Source: Aldehydirespirator sp965116965
GTDB lineage: Bacteria; Actinomycetota; Acidimicrobiia; Acidimicrobiales; Aldehydirespiratoraceae
Assembly (NCBI GenBank): GCA_965116965.1
Contig: OZ220743.1
Location: 1,736,001 to 1,800,000 of the forward strand
Direction: 5' to 3'
Length of the DNA: 64,000 nt
Shown here: positions 1 to 8,136 of the stretch, piece after piece
Layout of the letters: every line of letters starts with the position of its first letter
Numbering within the stretch: the stretch's first letter is position 1
Translations under genes and position numbers: made by a program
Notes under the pieces: model-generated
Seen by the model: the letters and a program-made list of their open reading frames with translations, nothing else
Told to the model about the DNA's origin: nothing
Database searches by the model: none

Positions 1-2
1 TG

Positions 3-1004
3 GGAGGCCCGGCCCGGGCCACCATCGAGACCGAGATCTACCGGTACGCGGTGACCCGGCTCGACCTCTCCACCGCCGCGGCCCTCGCCGTCGTGCAGCT
101 GGCTGCCGTGGTGGCGCTGGTGGCGGTGTCGAATGCCCTGGAGCGGAGACGGGCCGCCATCGAGCCGGCCTCCTCGCCTGCGGCCGCGCCCCGGTGCCGA
201 GGTCCCGGTCTGGTCGCCAACCTCGCGGTGATGGGCTTGGTCCTGGGGCTGCCGCTGGCTGTCCTGGTGGAGCGGTCGCTCTCCGCGGGCCGCGGCGGCG
301 GCTACACCTTGCGCAACTACACGGCTATGGCCGAGCGCGTCAACCTGCTGCCCGACACGGCCCTGGCCGCCCTGCTGAACTCGCTGACCTTCGCAGTGCC
401 CGCGGCTGCGCTGGCGCTGCTCGTGGGTGGGGCGGCCACCCTGGTAGTGATGCAGTCAGCTTCCCGCGGCGCCCGCGGCCTCGGCCGTGCCTTCGACATC
501 GGCCTCACCCTTCCGCTGGGAACCTCCGCGGTGACGATCGGGCTGGGGTTCCTGCTGGTGCTCGACCGCCCGCCGATCGACGTCCGGACCTCGGTGATCG
601 TGGTGCCCATCGCCCACGCGCTGGTGGGGATCCCCTTCGTCGTGCGCACCCTGGTGCCGATGCTGCGCACCGTGAATCCCCGGGTTCGTGAGGCCGCAGC
701 CGTGCTGGGAGCCTCACCTCACCGGGTGCGTCGCGAGGTGGATCTGCGGGTCGCGGCCCGCGGCGTCGCGGTCGGTGCCGGGTTCGCCTTCGCGGTGTCG
801 CTGGGAGAGTTCGGGGCCACGTCGTTCATTCCCCGCCGTCCCGAGACGCTCACCGCCCCGCTGGCCCTGTTCCGGCTGCTGGGCACCCCGGGGGATGCCC
901 TGCGAGGCCAGGCCATGGCGCTGGCGGTCTCGCTCATGGCGCTCACCGCTGTGGCAGTCTTCGTCATGGACTTGTGGGGCGACAGCCGCAGGGGAGTGTT
1001 CTAG
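3..1004 (+). CDS. ABC transporter permease, ThiP/FbpB-like (5' end outside window)
   Basis: This is the C-terminal part of an inner-membrane permease of the thiamine / ferric-iron family of binding-protein-dependent importers. The frame is open to the first base of the window and reads TIETEIYRYAVTRLDLSTAA before the first internal GTG, which resembles the middle of two-half ThiP-type permeases, so the real start lies upstream. Several hydrophobic segments are visible. The cytoplasmic EAA loop that contacts the ATPase is near the end (EAAAVLGASPHRVRREVDL), followed by GAGFAFAVSLGEFGATSFI, typical of the family. The stop codon (TAG, 1002-1004) lies in a short duplicated motif shared with the start of the next gene. 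The substrate cannot be told from a permease alone. Confidence 0.85.
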   Translation, partial: GGPARATIETEIYRYAVTRLDLSTAAALAVVQLAAVVALVAVSNALERRRAAIEPASSPAAAPRCRGPGLVANLAVMGLVLGLPLAVLVERSLSAGRGGGYTLRNYTAMAERVNLLPDTALAALLNSLTFAVPAAALALLVGGAATLVVMQSASRGARGLGRAFDIGLTLPLGTSAVTIGLGFLLVLDRPPIDVRTSVIVVPIAHALVGIPFVVRTLVPMLRTVNPRVREAAAVLGASPHRVRREVDLRVAARGVAVGAGFAFAVSLGEFGATSFIPRRPETLTAPLALFRLLGTPGDALRGQAMALAVSLMALTAVAVFVMDLWGDSRRGVF

Positions 1005-1028
1005 ATGCAGGAACCGCTGAACCGGCCG

Positions 1029-1166
1029 GCCGGTGGAATTGGCAGCGGAGGGGGCCGTTTTGGGCCTTGGCGGCTGCCAGTTCGGCCAAGAGGACACTGC
1101 CGAGCCCGGCCGCCGGTGGAATTGGCAGCGGAGGGGGCCGTCTTGGGCCTTGGTGGCTGCCAATTC
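1029..1166. repeat. Paired hairpin repeat between permease and ATPase
   Basis: Two near-identical units sit between two genes that would normally overlap or abut. Each has an outer inverted repeat (aattggcagc at 1037-1046 with gctgccagtt at 1073-1082; gaattggcagc at 1129-1139 with gctgccaattc at 1156-1166) around a GC-rich loop. The pair is bracketed by an 11 bp direct repeat, gttctagatgc (998-1008 and 1175-1185), which contains the permease stop codon on the left and the ATPase start codon on the right. This suggests that the pair was inserted at a TAGATG stop/start junction. A related pair lies between ftsY and ffh (41184-41303). Confidence 0.8.
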
Positions 1167-1181
1167 GGCGGAGGGTTCTAG

Positions 1182-2195
1182 ATGCTGGCGGTCACAGGGG
1201 CCACGGTCTCGTTTGGCCGGGTCAGGGCTCTCGACGGGGTGGACCTGGAGGTGGCGACGGGCGAGGTTGTCGCCATCCTCGGCCCGAGCGGCTGCGGCAA
1301 GAGCACGCTGCTGCGGGCGGTGGCCGGATTGCAACCCCTGGACTCCGGTGAGGTCCGGTGGGACGGCGAGGACCTGGCCGGGCTGCCCGTGCATCGCCGC
1401 GACTTCGGGCTGATGTTCCAGGAGCACGCGCTGTTCTCGCATCGGGATGTGGCCGCCAACGTGGCCTTCGGGCTGCGGATGCAGAAGATGGACGTCGCCG
1501 GCCGGAACCGGCGGGTGCGTGAAGTGCTCGGGCTGGTGGGGCTGGCCGGCTACCAGGAGCGAGCGATAACGACGTTGTCGGGGGGTGAGGCTCAGAGGGT
1601 GGCGCTGGCCCGCTCGCTGGCGCCCGAGCCGCGCCTGTTGATGCTCGACGAGCCCCTGGGCTCGCTTGACCGGCCCCGCCGCGAGGAGCTCACCGAGGAG
1701 CTCAGGCATCTACTGCGCGGCATCGGTGTCACCGTCCTGCATGTGACCCACGACCACGACGAGGCGTTCGCAGTGGCCGACCGGGTGGCGGTCATGCAGT
1801 CCGGCCGGATCGCCAGGATCGGCACCCCCGCCGAGATCTGGCACGATCCCCGCCACCCGGAGGTGGCCCGGTTCCTCGGCCACGCCAACGTGGTGACCGT
1901 GGGGGAGGGCGGCTCGGTGTCGTGGGGTCGTCTGCATGTGGCCCCGGGGCCGGTGGTGGTACGTGCCGATGCCTTCCGCCGCATTGACGGTCCGCTTGCC
2001 GACACCGAGGACGCCGTCACTGGAAGGGTCAGCGACGTCCGCTTCCGGGGCGACCGCTTCGAGATGACCCTGCACACCGACCCGGGCGACGTCGAACTGC
2101 TGGTCCGGGACCCCCGTCCGGCCGAGAGGGGAGACCGGCTGCAATACTCCATCGACCGCGGCGCGGTCATGCCCGTCAGCGCCCCGGACGCCTGA
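1182..2195 (+). CDS. ABC transporter ATP-binding protein, ThiQ/FbpC-like
   Basis: This is the cytoplasmic ATPase of the importer whose permease ends just upstream. Walker A is GPSGCGKST (about residues 33-41), the Q-loop lies in FGLMFQEHALF, the ABC signature is LSGGEAQRVALARSLA, Walker B is LLMLDEP, and the H-loop is VLHVTHDHDEA. After about residue 230 there is a roughly 100-residue C-terminal region with a TOBE-like beta pattern, as in PotA/FbpC proteins and longer than a plain ThiQ. The ATG at 1182 follows GGAGGG and lies in the duplicated gttctagATGc motif. Thiamine, Fe3+ or another small solute are all possible substrates. Confidence 0.9.
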   Translation: MLAVTGATVSFGRVRALDGVDLEVATGEVVAILGPSGCGKSTLLRAVAGLQPLDSGEVRWDGEDLAGLPVHRRDFGLMFQEHALFSHRDVAANVAFGLRMQKMDVAGRNRRVREVLGLVGLAGYQERAITTLSGGEAQRVALARSLAPEPRLLMLDEPLGSLDRPRREELTEELRHLLRGIGVTVLHVTHDHDEAFAVADRVAVMQSGRIARIGTPAEIWHDPRHPEVARFLGHANVVTVGEGGSVSWGRLHVAPGPVVVRADAFRRIDGPLADTEDAVTGRVSDVRFRGDRFEMTLHTDPGDVELLVRDPRPAERGDRLQYSIDRGAVMPVSAPDA

Positions 2196-2207
2196 GAGCG
2201 GGACCCG

Positions 2208-2329
2208 GCGCCACCCTCGGCTTTGTGCGCAATTGAGTCGCCTATGTCGGCATGTCTGCTCACAGAACGCGCCACCCTCGGTTTTGTGCGCAATTGAGTC
2301 GCCTATGTCGGCATGTCTGCTCACAGAAC
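2208..2329. repeat. 61 bp tandem repeat, two copies
   Basis: Two adjacent copies of a 61 bp unit (2208-2268 and 2269-2329) differ at one position (ctttgtg versus gttttgtg). Each contains cgcaattg and gtcggcatgtctgctcac. They lie in the convergent gap between the ABC ATPase and the MFS gene. No open frame or clear terminator poly-T was seen; the function is unknown. Confidence 0.85.
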
Positions 2330-2357
2330 GCGGCGGGTCGGCCGAGAGCTGAGGGTG

Positions 2358-3626
2358 TCAGGCGGGGCGGGGGCGGGCCATGCGGGCCATTAGCCATGCA
2401 CCTGCGGCGGCGGCCACCAGCATCAGGGCGGCGATCCCTGAGTAGTGGCTGAGCGACTGGAAGCCGAGCAACTCCACCAGGGCTCCCGATGACATCCCGC
2501 CGACCGCGCCGCCGGTGATCATGACGAAGTCGGCGCCGCCCTGAACCTCCACCCTCTGGTGCACCGGGAACGAGTTGGTGAGCAGAGCGCTGCCCGCGAT
2601 CAGTCCGCAACTCCAGCCGATTCCGATCAGGGTCAGACCGCTGAACAGCCCGGCGCTGTGCTCGGGATCGGTGTGTCCGGCCAACTCTGCGCCCAGGAAC
2701 AGGATCAGCCCGCCGAGGGTGATGACCGTGTGCGTGCCCATTCGGTCCACGAGCCCCCCCACGATCGGCGAGAAGGCGTACATCCCGATGATGTGGAGCG
2801 AGATCACATGGCCGATCACTGCCAGGTCCTGATCCCCGCTGGTCATGTGGAGCGGCGTCGCGGTCATGACGGCCACCATGACCATCTGTCCCACCAGCAT
2901 GGCCAGCAGGGCCAGCCGGGCCGCGGGCAGGGCCGCGATCCGCCGGATCACGGTTCCGGGCGATGCCGGGCGCGGCGCCTCCGCCCCGATCGTGCCCAGG
3001 ACTTCCAGCGGGTCGGGGCGCAGCCAGGTCTGCGTGATCGCGAGTCCGGTCAGGAACATCGCCGAACTCAGCACGTAAGGGCCGGCCAACTCGGGTAGGC
3101 CGATGAACTCTGCGAAGTCGGCTACCGGCCCCAGCGCGATCGTCGGTCCCGCGGCCGCGCCGAAGGTGGAGGCCCACACCAGCAGCCCGATGGCGCGGGC
3201 CCGCCGGTCGTCGGGAGCGAGGTCGGCCACGGCGTAGCGGGCGGCCAGATTGGTGGCTTGGCCCACGCCGACCCCGATGATGCCCAGCACCACCAGCGGG
3301 TACAGGCTCAACACGGCCGACAGCAGGGCGGTGATCGCTCCGGCTGCGCCCAGCGCCCATCCCACGACCAAGCCCTGGCGCCGGCCCAGGCGGGCCATGC
3401 GGCGCGACAGGGGCACCGCGGCAGCCATGCTGCCCAGCGACATGGAGCCCGCGGCCAGTGTGGCCAGCGTCTCGCTGCCGGTGATGTCCTCGGCGAGCAC
3501 TGCCGACGCGGCGAATGATGCTCCCATGGCCATGGTGGTGGGAACCACCGAGACCATGGTGGTAGCAATCGTGCGGCGCTGGACCCTGGCCCGGTCGTAC
3601 GTGGGGGTCGAGGCCGCCTCAGTCAT
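2358..3626 (-). CDS. MFS transporter
   Basis: This 422-residue protein has about twelve hydrophobic segments and the layout of a major facilitator superfamily transporter. It has a short polar N-terminus, a loop 2-3 motif rich in arginine (PLSRRMARLGRRQG), a second half starting near residue 220 after a charged central loop, and GGLVDRMGTHTVITLGG as the second-half equivalent. It is most like drug/proton antiporters, but no substrate can be assigned. The ATG at 3626 is the first good start. It converges on the ABC ATPase gene, separated by the 61 bp tandem repeat. Confidence 0.8.
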   Translation of the reverse strand: MTEAASTPTYDRARVQRRTIATTMVSVVPTTMAMGASFAASAVLAEDITGSETLATLAAGSMSLGSMAAAVPLSRRMARLGRRQGLVVGWALGAAGAITALLSAVLSLYPLVVLGIIGVGVGQATNLAARYAVADLAPDDRRARAIGLLVWASTFGAAAGPTIALGPVADFAEFIGLPELAGPYVLSSAMFLTGLAITQTWLRPDPLEVLGTIGAEAPRPASPGTVIRRIAALPAARLALLAMLVGQMVMVAVMTATPLHMTSGDQDLAVIGHVISLHIIGMYAFSPIVGGLVDRMGTHTVITLGGLILFLGAELAGHTDPEHSAGLFSGLTLIGIGWSCGLIAGSALLTNSFPVHQRVEVQGGADFVMITGGAVGGMSSGALVELLGFQSLSHYSGIAALMLVAAAAGAWLMARMARPRPA

Positions 3627-3689
3627 GGCCTTCGACCGTCATGTCGCTCAGAGGCCGAGCGAGCAGGCGAGCGAATCGGCTGTATGCGG

Positions 3690-3745
3690 GCGAGGCCGCG
3701 GCCCGAGCGGCCCTCAGGTCGCAGCGAACAAGAGCGGGAAACACT
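3690..3745 (+). repeat. Dispersed intergenic repeat, family 1
   Basis: This copy reads cgaggccgcggcccgagcgg followed by a variant of the conserved right half gcgaacaagagcggga. The same roughly 45 bp core recurs near 5501, 24817, 25210, 31143, 34138, 43461 and 53789 in intergenic positions. Here it lies between the MFS gene and the chimeric pseudogene. Confidence 0.8.
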
Positions 3746-3861
3746 CCGCACCGACGCGACGGGTCTGCGCCCACCCGCGCCCGTTCCATGGACTCGGTCG
3801 CGATGCAGGCCACCGGCCGACGCTATCGCCCCCGGGGACCGTCGGATAGCTTGCCGAAGGC

Positions 3862-5324
3862 ATGGAAGTCGGATTCATCGGGCTGGGGAACATCGGCGGA
3901 CCCTGCGCCGGGCACCTCCTGGATGCCGGCCATCGCGTGACGGTATTCGACATCGACGAGTCCGCCGTTGACCGGATCGCGCCGCGCGGTGCCCGCACCG
4001 CGAGATCGGCGGCCGAGGTGGCGGCGGAGACCGACGGCGTGTTCCTGTCGTTGCCAACGCCCGCAGCTGCTCATGAGGTGGCGGCCGGTGCGGGAGGGCT
4101 GCTCGACGCGGCCCGTCCGGGACTGGTGGTGTGGACCTCTCCACCAACTCGGTGGGCACTGCTCGCACCCTGTTCGATCAGTGCCTCCAGGCCGGGGTCG
4201 ACTACCTCGACTGTCCGGTGTCCGGCGGCGCCTGGGCGGCCGAGAGAGGCGACCTTGCCCTGATGCCGTCGGGCAACGAGTCCGCCTTCGAGGCGACCGG
4301 CCCTACCGGCGGCACCATGATCAACGACATACAGATGAGCGGGAAGCTCCTCAACATGATGGACGATCCCCGCCATCAGCGCATCCGCCAGCTCGTCAGC
4401 ATGGGGTTCGCTCCCAAGCGGATCGCGCGCCTCAGAGGCGATCTGGAGGCGATCACCGAACGCACCCTGGATGCAGTGGCTCCGCCACCGGGGGAGAGGG
4501 GAAGCTGCGACATGGTGGTAGACGTCGCCGCCGAGCTGCCCCTGCAGGCCATCTGCCTGCTGATGGGCGCGCCCAGCGAGGATCGCCACGCCCTGTGCGA
4601 ATGGGTCGACATCACGTCGTCGGACTTCAGCGACGAGGTTCCGTCGTCGGTGCGGGCGCAGGCCAGCGCCAACCTGTTCCAGTACGGCCAGCGGCTGGTC
4701 CGGGACCGAACCGCCCACCCCCGGGACGACCTGCTGTCGGTGGTGATCCACGGGGAGCTGCCCGACCAGCATCCACCCCGCCTCGACGAGACCGAGGTGG
4801 CCATGTTCTGGAGCCTGCTGTTCACCGCCGGCGCGGAGACCACCCGCAAGGCGATCGCCACCGGCATCTGGGAGCTCTCGAAGTCGCTCGAGCAGTTCGA
4901 TGCTCTCCGAGCCGACCGGTCCCTGATGCCGGCGGCGGTCGAGGAGATCGTCCGCTGGACGACGCCGTCGGTCCACAAGCGTCGCACCGCCACCAGAGAC
5001 GCCGTCCTCGGGGGGCAGGAGATACGCGCCGGCGACAAGGTCGTGGTGTGGGAGATGTCGGCCAACCGGGACGAGGCGGTCTTCGACACACCGTTCGAGT
5101 TCCGCATCGGCCGCTCCCCGAACGGTCACGTCGGCTTCGGTCACGGGCCCCACTTCTGCCTGAGGGCCAACCTGGCCCGGCTGGAGGTCGACGTGATGCT
5201 GAATGCCGTCCTCGATCGCTGGCGGGACATCGAGGCCACCGGCGAGCCCACCTACACCCGCACCAACCGGCTGTCGGGACTGCGGACCCTGCCCGTCGCC
5301 TTCACCGACATAGCATCTGCCTAG
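3862..5324 (+). pseudogene. Chimera: 3-hydroxyisobutyrate dehydrogenase-like 5' part fused to truncated cytochrome P450
   Basis: The 5' part (3862 to about 4300) encodes the NAD-binding half of a beta-hydroxyacid dehydrogenase (VGFIGLGNIGGPCAGHLLDAG). It is broken near 4130: the expected VVDLSTNS continues in another frame (VDLSTNSVGTAR, then YLDCPVSGGAWAAERGDL). From about 4310 the new frame runs directly into a P450 that lacks its first 90 or so residues (LLNMMDDPRHQRIRQLVSMG, then I-helix LLFTAGAETTRKA, EEIVR, and heme loop FGHGPHFCLRANLAR). In the heme loop the glycine expected after Cys-Leu is Arg. Two losses (frameshift and fusion) plus the damaged heme motif argue for a dead remnant of a deletion between two neighbouring catabolic genes. 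A translated P450 fragment from an internal start is possible but unlikely to bind heme normally. Confidence 0.85.
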
Positions 5325-5440
5325 CCAGCGCGATCTGTCGTGATGATTTAACTCTTGAGGTATGATTTCATTCCAGCAGGACTAGTTCCTGTATCGAGCC
5401 GTGTCGATATGGCCGGCTCCTCACGCAGCGTCGCGGAGAA
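5325..5440 (+). repeat. Copy 1 of a ~115 bp leader repeat
   Basis: This stretch matches 7275-7390 over about 115 bp (ccagcgcg, ctgtcgtgatg, tttgaggtatg or cttgaggtatg, cagcagg, ggctcctcacgcagcg). The second copy is the DNA immediately upstream of small gene A. Copy 1 has no gene behind it because a dispersed repeat and an IS element follow. It starts right after the P450 stop codon. TATGAT in this copy could be a -10 box, but no convincing -35 box is seen. Confidence 0.75.
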
Positions 5441-5500
5441 CCGAGATGCTTAGAACGTGCGCGGGTAGGTGCAAACCCGTCGCATCCCGGCGGGGTGTGT

Positions 5501-5550
5501 CCCGCTCTTGTTCGCTGCGCTCACGGGCCGCTCGGGCCACGGCCTCGCCC
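5501..5550 (-). repeat. Dispersed intergenic repeat, family 1 (inverted copy)
   Basis: Reverse complement of the family core: cccgctcttgttcgctgcgc followed by tcacgggccgctcgggccac. It lies just left of the IS1380-type element. Similarity to the 3.7 kb copy extends about 40 bp further (gatgcgacgggtttgcacc on the minus strand). Confidence 0.8.
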
Positions 5551-5591
5551 GTATGGGCCGGATACGCTCGCCTACCCGCTCGGCCTCTTAG

Positions 5592-7201
5592 CCTGGATCC
5601 ACCGTTTTGGGTTTTGGTGGCGGGGGTGTGGTGTTGGTGGTGCGGGTTTGGTGTTGTGTGTGGCCGCGGTCGGGGGTTGGGGCGCGTCGGGGCGTGCCGG
5701 GTGGGGCCGGGGGGTGGGTGTCGGGTTGGTGGCGCTGGGCTGTTGTGGGGTGCGTCGGGCCCCTGGTGGGGCGGGTTCAGCCTGAGGGGCCCGGCAGTGC
5801 TCGCAGGGTTTTGAGGGTGGTGTGGAACTGGTCGGCCCATGGCCAGCGGGCCGCGAATCGCAGGGTGGGTCGGCCGGATCGGTTGGCGAGCACTGCGGGG
5901 AGGGCGAACAGGCGGGTTCGTCGGGTGCGTGAGGTGGTGGGGGCGTGGTGGGCGAGCAGGCTGGTCCAGGTGCTGATGTTGTGGGCGAGCACGGCGCAGG
6001 CGAGCCAGGCGCAGTTGGCGCCGTAGTGCCCTGAGGGGACGTGTTCGAGCCCGGCGCCGTCTTTGAGGTCTCTGATGGCGAGCTCGATGGTGGCGTGTTG
6101 GCGGTGGAAGGCGTCCGCGGCGACGGTGTCGAGGTCGTCGCGGTCGGTGATGAAGGCGTGGTGGCGCCAGTCGGGCCACAGCCGGCGCTGGGCTTGGCCG
6201 CGCAGGCGGGTGCGGCGCACCACAAGGCGGACTTCGCGCTCGTCGCCGGCGGTGTAGGTGGTCTCTGCTACCTGGGCCTCTCCGCCGGCGGTGTAGGCGA
6301 TGGCCTGCCAGTCGGACTCGGCGATGGCGGCGATAGCGGCTTTGACCTTGGGGATCTGGCGCACGGTGATCGACCATCTCACGTTGTGGGCGCCGAGGCA
6401 GTCGATGAGCTTCCAGGACCAGAACCCCGAGTCGGCGCGCACGGTCATCGCGCCGGCGGCGCCGGCGCGTCGGGCGACGGCGAGGACCTCCGACACGAAG
6501 CGCAGCACGCCCCTCGCGGTATGCGCGGAACCCTTGCGCATCCTCGCGAACAGGACCTCACCGGTGCCCGCCCGGGTGGCCAGCAGCGGGTGATAGCCCA
6601 GCTCGCCGGTGTGGCCGTAGGCGGCGCCCTGCTTCTGTTTGCCGTGGACCTCACAGACCGTGGAGTCCAAGTCCACCACCAGCGGCCCCGACCCCGGACC
6701 CGCGCCCAGGCCCCAGGCCCGAGCCAGCACACGAGACGCCACCGCCTCAAGCTGGCGGACGTGGCCGAACGTGAAGGACCGCAAGAACGTGCCCACAGTC
6801 GACGGCGCCGCCACCCGAAACCCCAGCACCCGCTCGGTGGCCCCGGCGCGCAGCATGCCCACATGGTCGATGCAAGTCCCCCCGGCCAGCATCGCCGCCA
6901 CCAGCGTCAACACCTTGCGGCCCGGGTTCGCCGAACCGGTCCCCACCCACCTCTCCACCAGCGCCCCGAGCCCCAGGCGCGCCATCAACGTCGCCGGTGC
7001 CAACAGCCCCGCACAAGCCACCATCCCCCCATGATCAAAGGTCACTTGCAACCGGTCGATACTGTGAGATGATCCACTCATAGAAAGTGCCTCCCGTCGT
7101 GGCGGGTCCGTTGACCTAGGACATCAACAGACTCCCACCTCAGGAGGCCTTTCTGGTGGACGCGGCCACCCCACAGACCTCACCGCACCGGTGGATCCAG
7201 G
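5592..7201 (-). mobile_element. Complete IS1380-family insertion sequence
   Basis: The element is 1,610 bp. Its ends are perfect 13 bp inverted repeats (cctggatccaccg at 5592-5604; complement at 7189-7201), and it is flanked by a 5 bp target duplication CTTAG (5587-5591 and 7202-7206). It carries one intact transposase gene on the minus strand. The intact ends, intact gene and identical target duplication suggest a recent insertion. It landed within duplicated or degenerate DNA between the two copies of the 115 bp leader repeat. Confidence 0.93.
5777..7081 (-). CDS. IS1380-family transposase
   Basis: This 434-residue DDE transposase shows the three acidic positions in VVDLDSTVCEVHG, TVRADSGFWSWKL and ATIELAIRDLKDG, each in the context usual for the IS1380 / DDE_Tnp_1 group. 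The N-terminal 110 residues form the helical DNA-binding part. It fills most of the IS; about 110 bp remain between the start codon and the right inverted repeat. The frame is intact and of normal length, so the element is probably active or recently active. Confidence 0.95.
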   Translation of the reverse strand: MSGSSHSIDRLQVTFDHGGMVACAGLLAPATLMARLGLGALVERWVGTGSANPGRKVLTLVAAMLAGGTCIDHVGMLRAGATERVLGFRVAAPSTVGTFLRSFTFGHVRQLEAVASRVLARAWGLGAGPGSGPLVVDLDSTVCEVHGKQKQGAAYGHTGELGYHPLLATRAGTGEVLFARMRKGSAHTARGVLRFVSEVLAVARRAGAAGAMTVRADSGFWSWKLIDCLGAHNVRWSITVRQIPKVKAAIAAIAESDWQAIAYTAGGEAQVAETTYTAGDEREVRLVVRRTRLRGQAQRRLWPDWRHHAFITDRDDLDTVAADAFHRQHATIELAIRDLKDGAGLEHVPSGHYGANCAWLACAVLAHNISTWTSLLAHHAPTTSRTRRTRLFALPAVLANRSGRPTLRFAARWPWADQFHTTLKTLRALPGPSG

Positions 7202-7206
7202 CTTAG

Positions 7207-7250
7207 AGCGATGGCGCTGTCGAGCTCGCCTACGAGACCTCTGGAGGCTG
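7207..7250 (+). pseudogene. Fragment of an alpha/beta hydrolase 5' end
   Basis: Directly right of the IS target duplication, gatggcgctgtcgagctcgc encodes DGAVELAYETSG. This parallels NGEVEIAYETVG at the N-terminus of the hydrolase at 13560. It is only about 40 bp long, so it could be chance, but a second and clearer copy of the hydrolase 5' end lies at 8137. Confidence 0.4.
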
Positions 7251-7274
7251 AGAGCCAGCCGCTGGGCCGCTTGA

Positions 7275-7390
7275 CCAGCGCGTACTGTCGTGATGCTTTG
7301 ATCTTTGAGGTATGGTCTCATAACAGCAGGGCCATTTACCTGTTTCGAGCCTCGTCGATGTGGCTGGCTCCTCACGCAGCGCTGCGGAAG
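7275..7390 (+). repeat. Copy 2 of the ~115 bp leader repeat, upstream of gene A
   Basis: This is homologous to 5325-5440. It ends about 10 bp before the start codon of small gene A and includes its ribosome-binding site region, so it is likely that gene's promoter/leader. TATGGT (within gaggtatggtctcataac) is a possible -10 box. The two copies flank the IS element in direct orientation. Confidence 0.7.
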
Positions 7391-7401
7391 GAGCGGGTCT
7401 C

Positions 7402-7668
7402 ATGGCGGGGGGCGTCCATCCCAAGAAGGAGGTCCGTAAGGCACTCAAGGAGCTGAGGGCGGCGGGCTGGACGATTGAAGTCGCCCTCGGCGGTCATTCC
7501 CACAGGTGGGGGACCGCGACATGCCCGCACCAGCATCCCGACGGCTCAGGCGAGGCGACTTGCTGCACACGAGTCATCTACGGCACGCCGCACAATCAGT
7601 ACGACGAGGCGGACCGGCTTCGCCGAGCGCTTCGCAAGTGCCATGAGATGCGGGCACGATCCGAGTAG
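7402..7668 (+). CDS. Small gene A of a two-gene module (HicA-like by pattern)
   Basis: This 88-residue protein is of no family I can name with certainty. It begins HPKKEVRKALKELRAAGW, followed by a glycine/histidine turn (GGHSHRWG), a CP...CC cysteine cluster, the motif VIYGTPHNQYDEADRLRR, and a basic end (RALRKCHEMR). The order helix, GW, His-containing turn, beta strands, basic helix resembles HicA mRNA interferases, but this is a pattern argument only. The ATG at 7402 follows AAGGAG with 8 nt spacing. It lies 10 bp before gene B, and the same pair recurs at 63021-63568. It is read here as a possible toxin of a toxin-antitoxin-like pair. Confidence 0.75.
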   Translation: MAGGVHPKKEVRKALKELRAAGWTIEVALGGHSHRWGTATCPHQHPDGSGEATCCTRVIYGTPHNQYDEADRLRRALRKCHEMRARSE

Positions 7669-7678
7669 GAGTAGAGCG

Positions 7679-8080
7679 ATGGCTAGTACGACGAGAACCA
7701 AGTACATCTTCACGCTTGAGACCAGCGGTAGGAGCGTTCTGGACGACGAGGTGATCGACGCCCTCTACGAGGCGGGGTGCGATGACGCCGGGATAGGCCG
7801 CTTCCGGGGTGTCGACTGTCTGGACTTCACCCGCGAGGCGGGCTCCTTCTGCGAGACGGTGCGGTCCGCCATCGAGGACGTCCAGTCGGTGCCGGGCGTT
7901 CGTGTGACCCGCGTGATCAACGAGAACGCCGCTGTAGGTGCCGCGTTCGCGGAGGCGGTCAATGCGGTGCTGGCCTCCCCGCAGCAGTGCCCCGCCCTGC
8001 CCGGCAGCGAGGAGCAAGCCGAATTGAGGCGCATCCGGGAGATGGCCGCGAAGCCTCCATCCCGAAGTGTCCCCGGCTGA
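7679..8080 (+). CDS. Small gene B of a two-gene module (putative partner/antitoxin)
   Basis: This is a 133-residue acidic protein. The conserved core is YIFTLETSGRSVLDDEVID, then ALYEAGCDDAGIG, then LDFTREAGSFCETVRSAIED and VPGVRVTRV. This looks like a small alpha/beta ferredoxin-like fold with alternating strands and helices. The same core, shorter by about 37 residues, is encoded at 63278-63568, and a remnant lies at 45650-45820. I have a general memory of similar uncharacterised proteins in other bacteria but cannot name a family. The ATG at 7679 follows GTAGGAGTAG. It is co-transcribed with gene A (10 bp gap). Its role as antitoxin is inferred from the pairing only. Confidence 0.75.
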   Translation: MASTTRTKYIFTLETSGRSVLDDEVIDALYEAGCDDAGIGRFRGVDCLDFTREAGSFCETVRSAIEDVQSVPGVRVTRVINENAAVGAAFAEAVNAVLASPQQCPALPGSEEQAELRRIREMAAKPPSRSVPG

Positions 8081-8136
8081 ACGGCGATCGGCTTCTGCGA
8101 CATCAGCGAGGTGGCGCGCCTGCTCCGAGATCGTGG

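Noticed and set aside
5421..6377. Arg/Pro-rich frames overlapping the IS1380 transposase and its flank
   Set aside because: Low-complexity shadow of the transposase in another frame.
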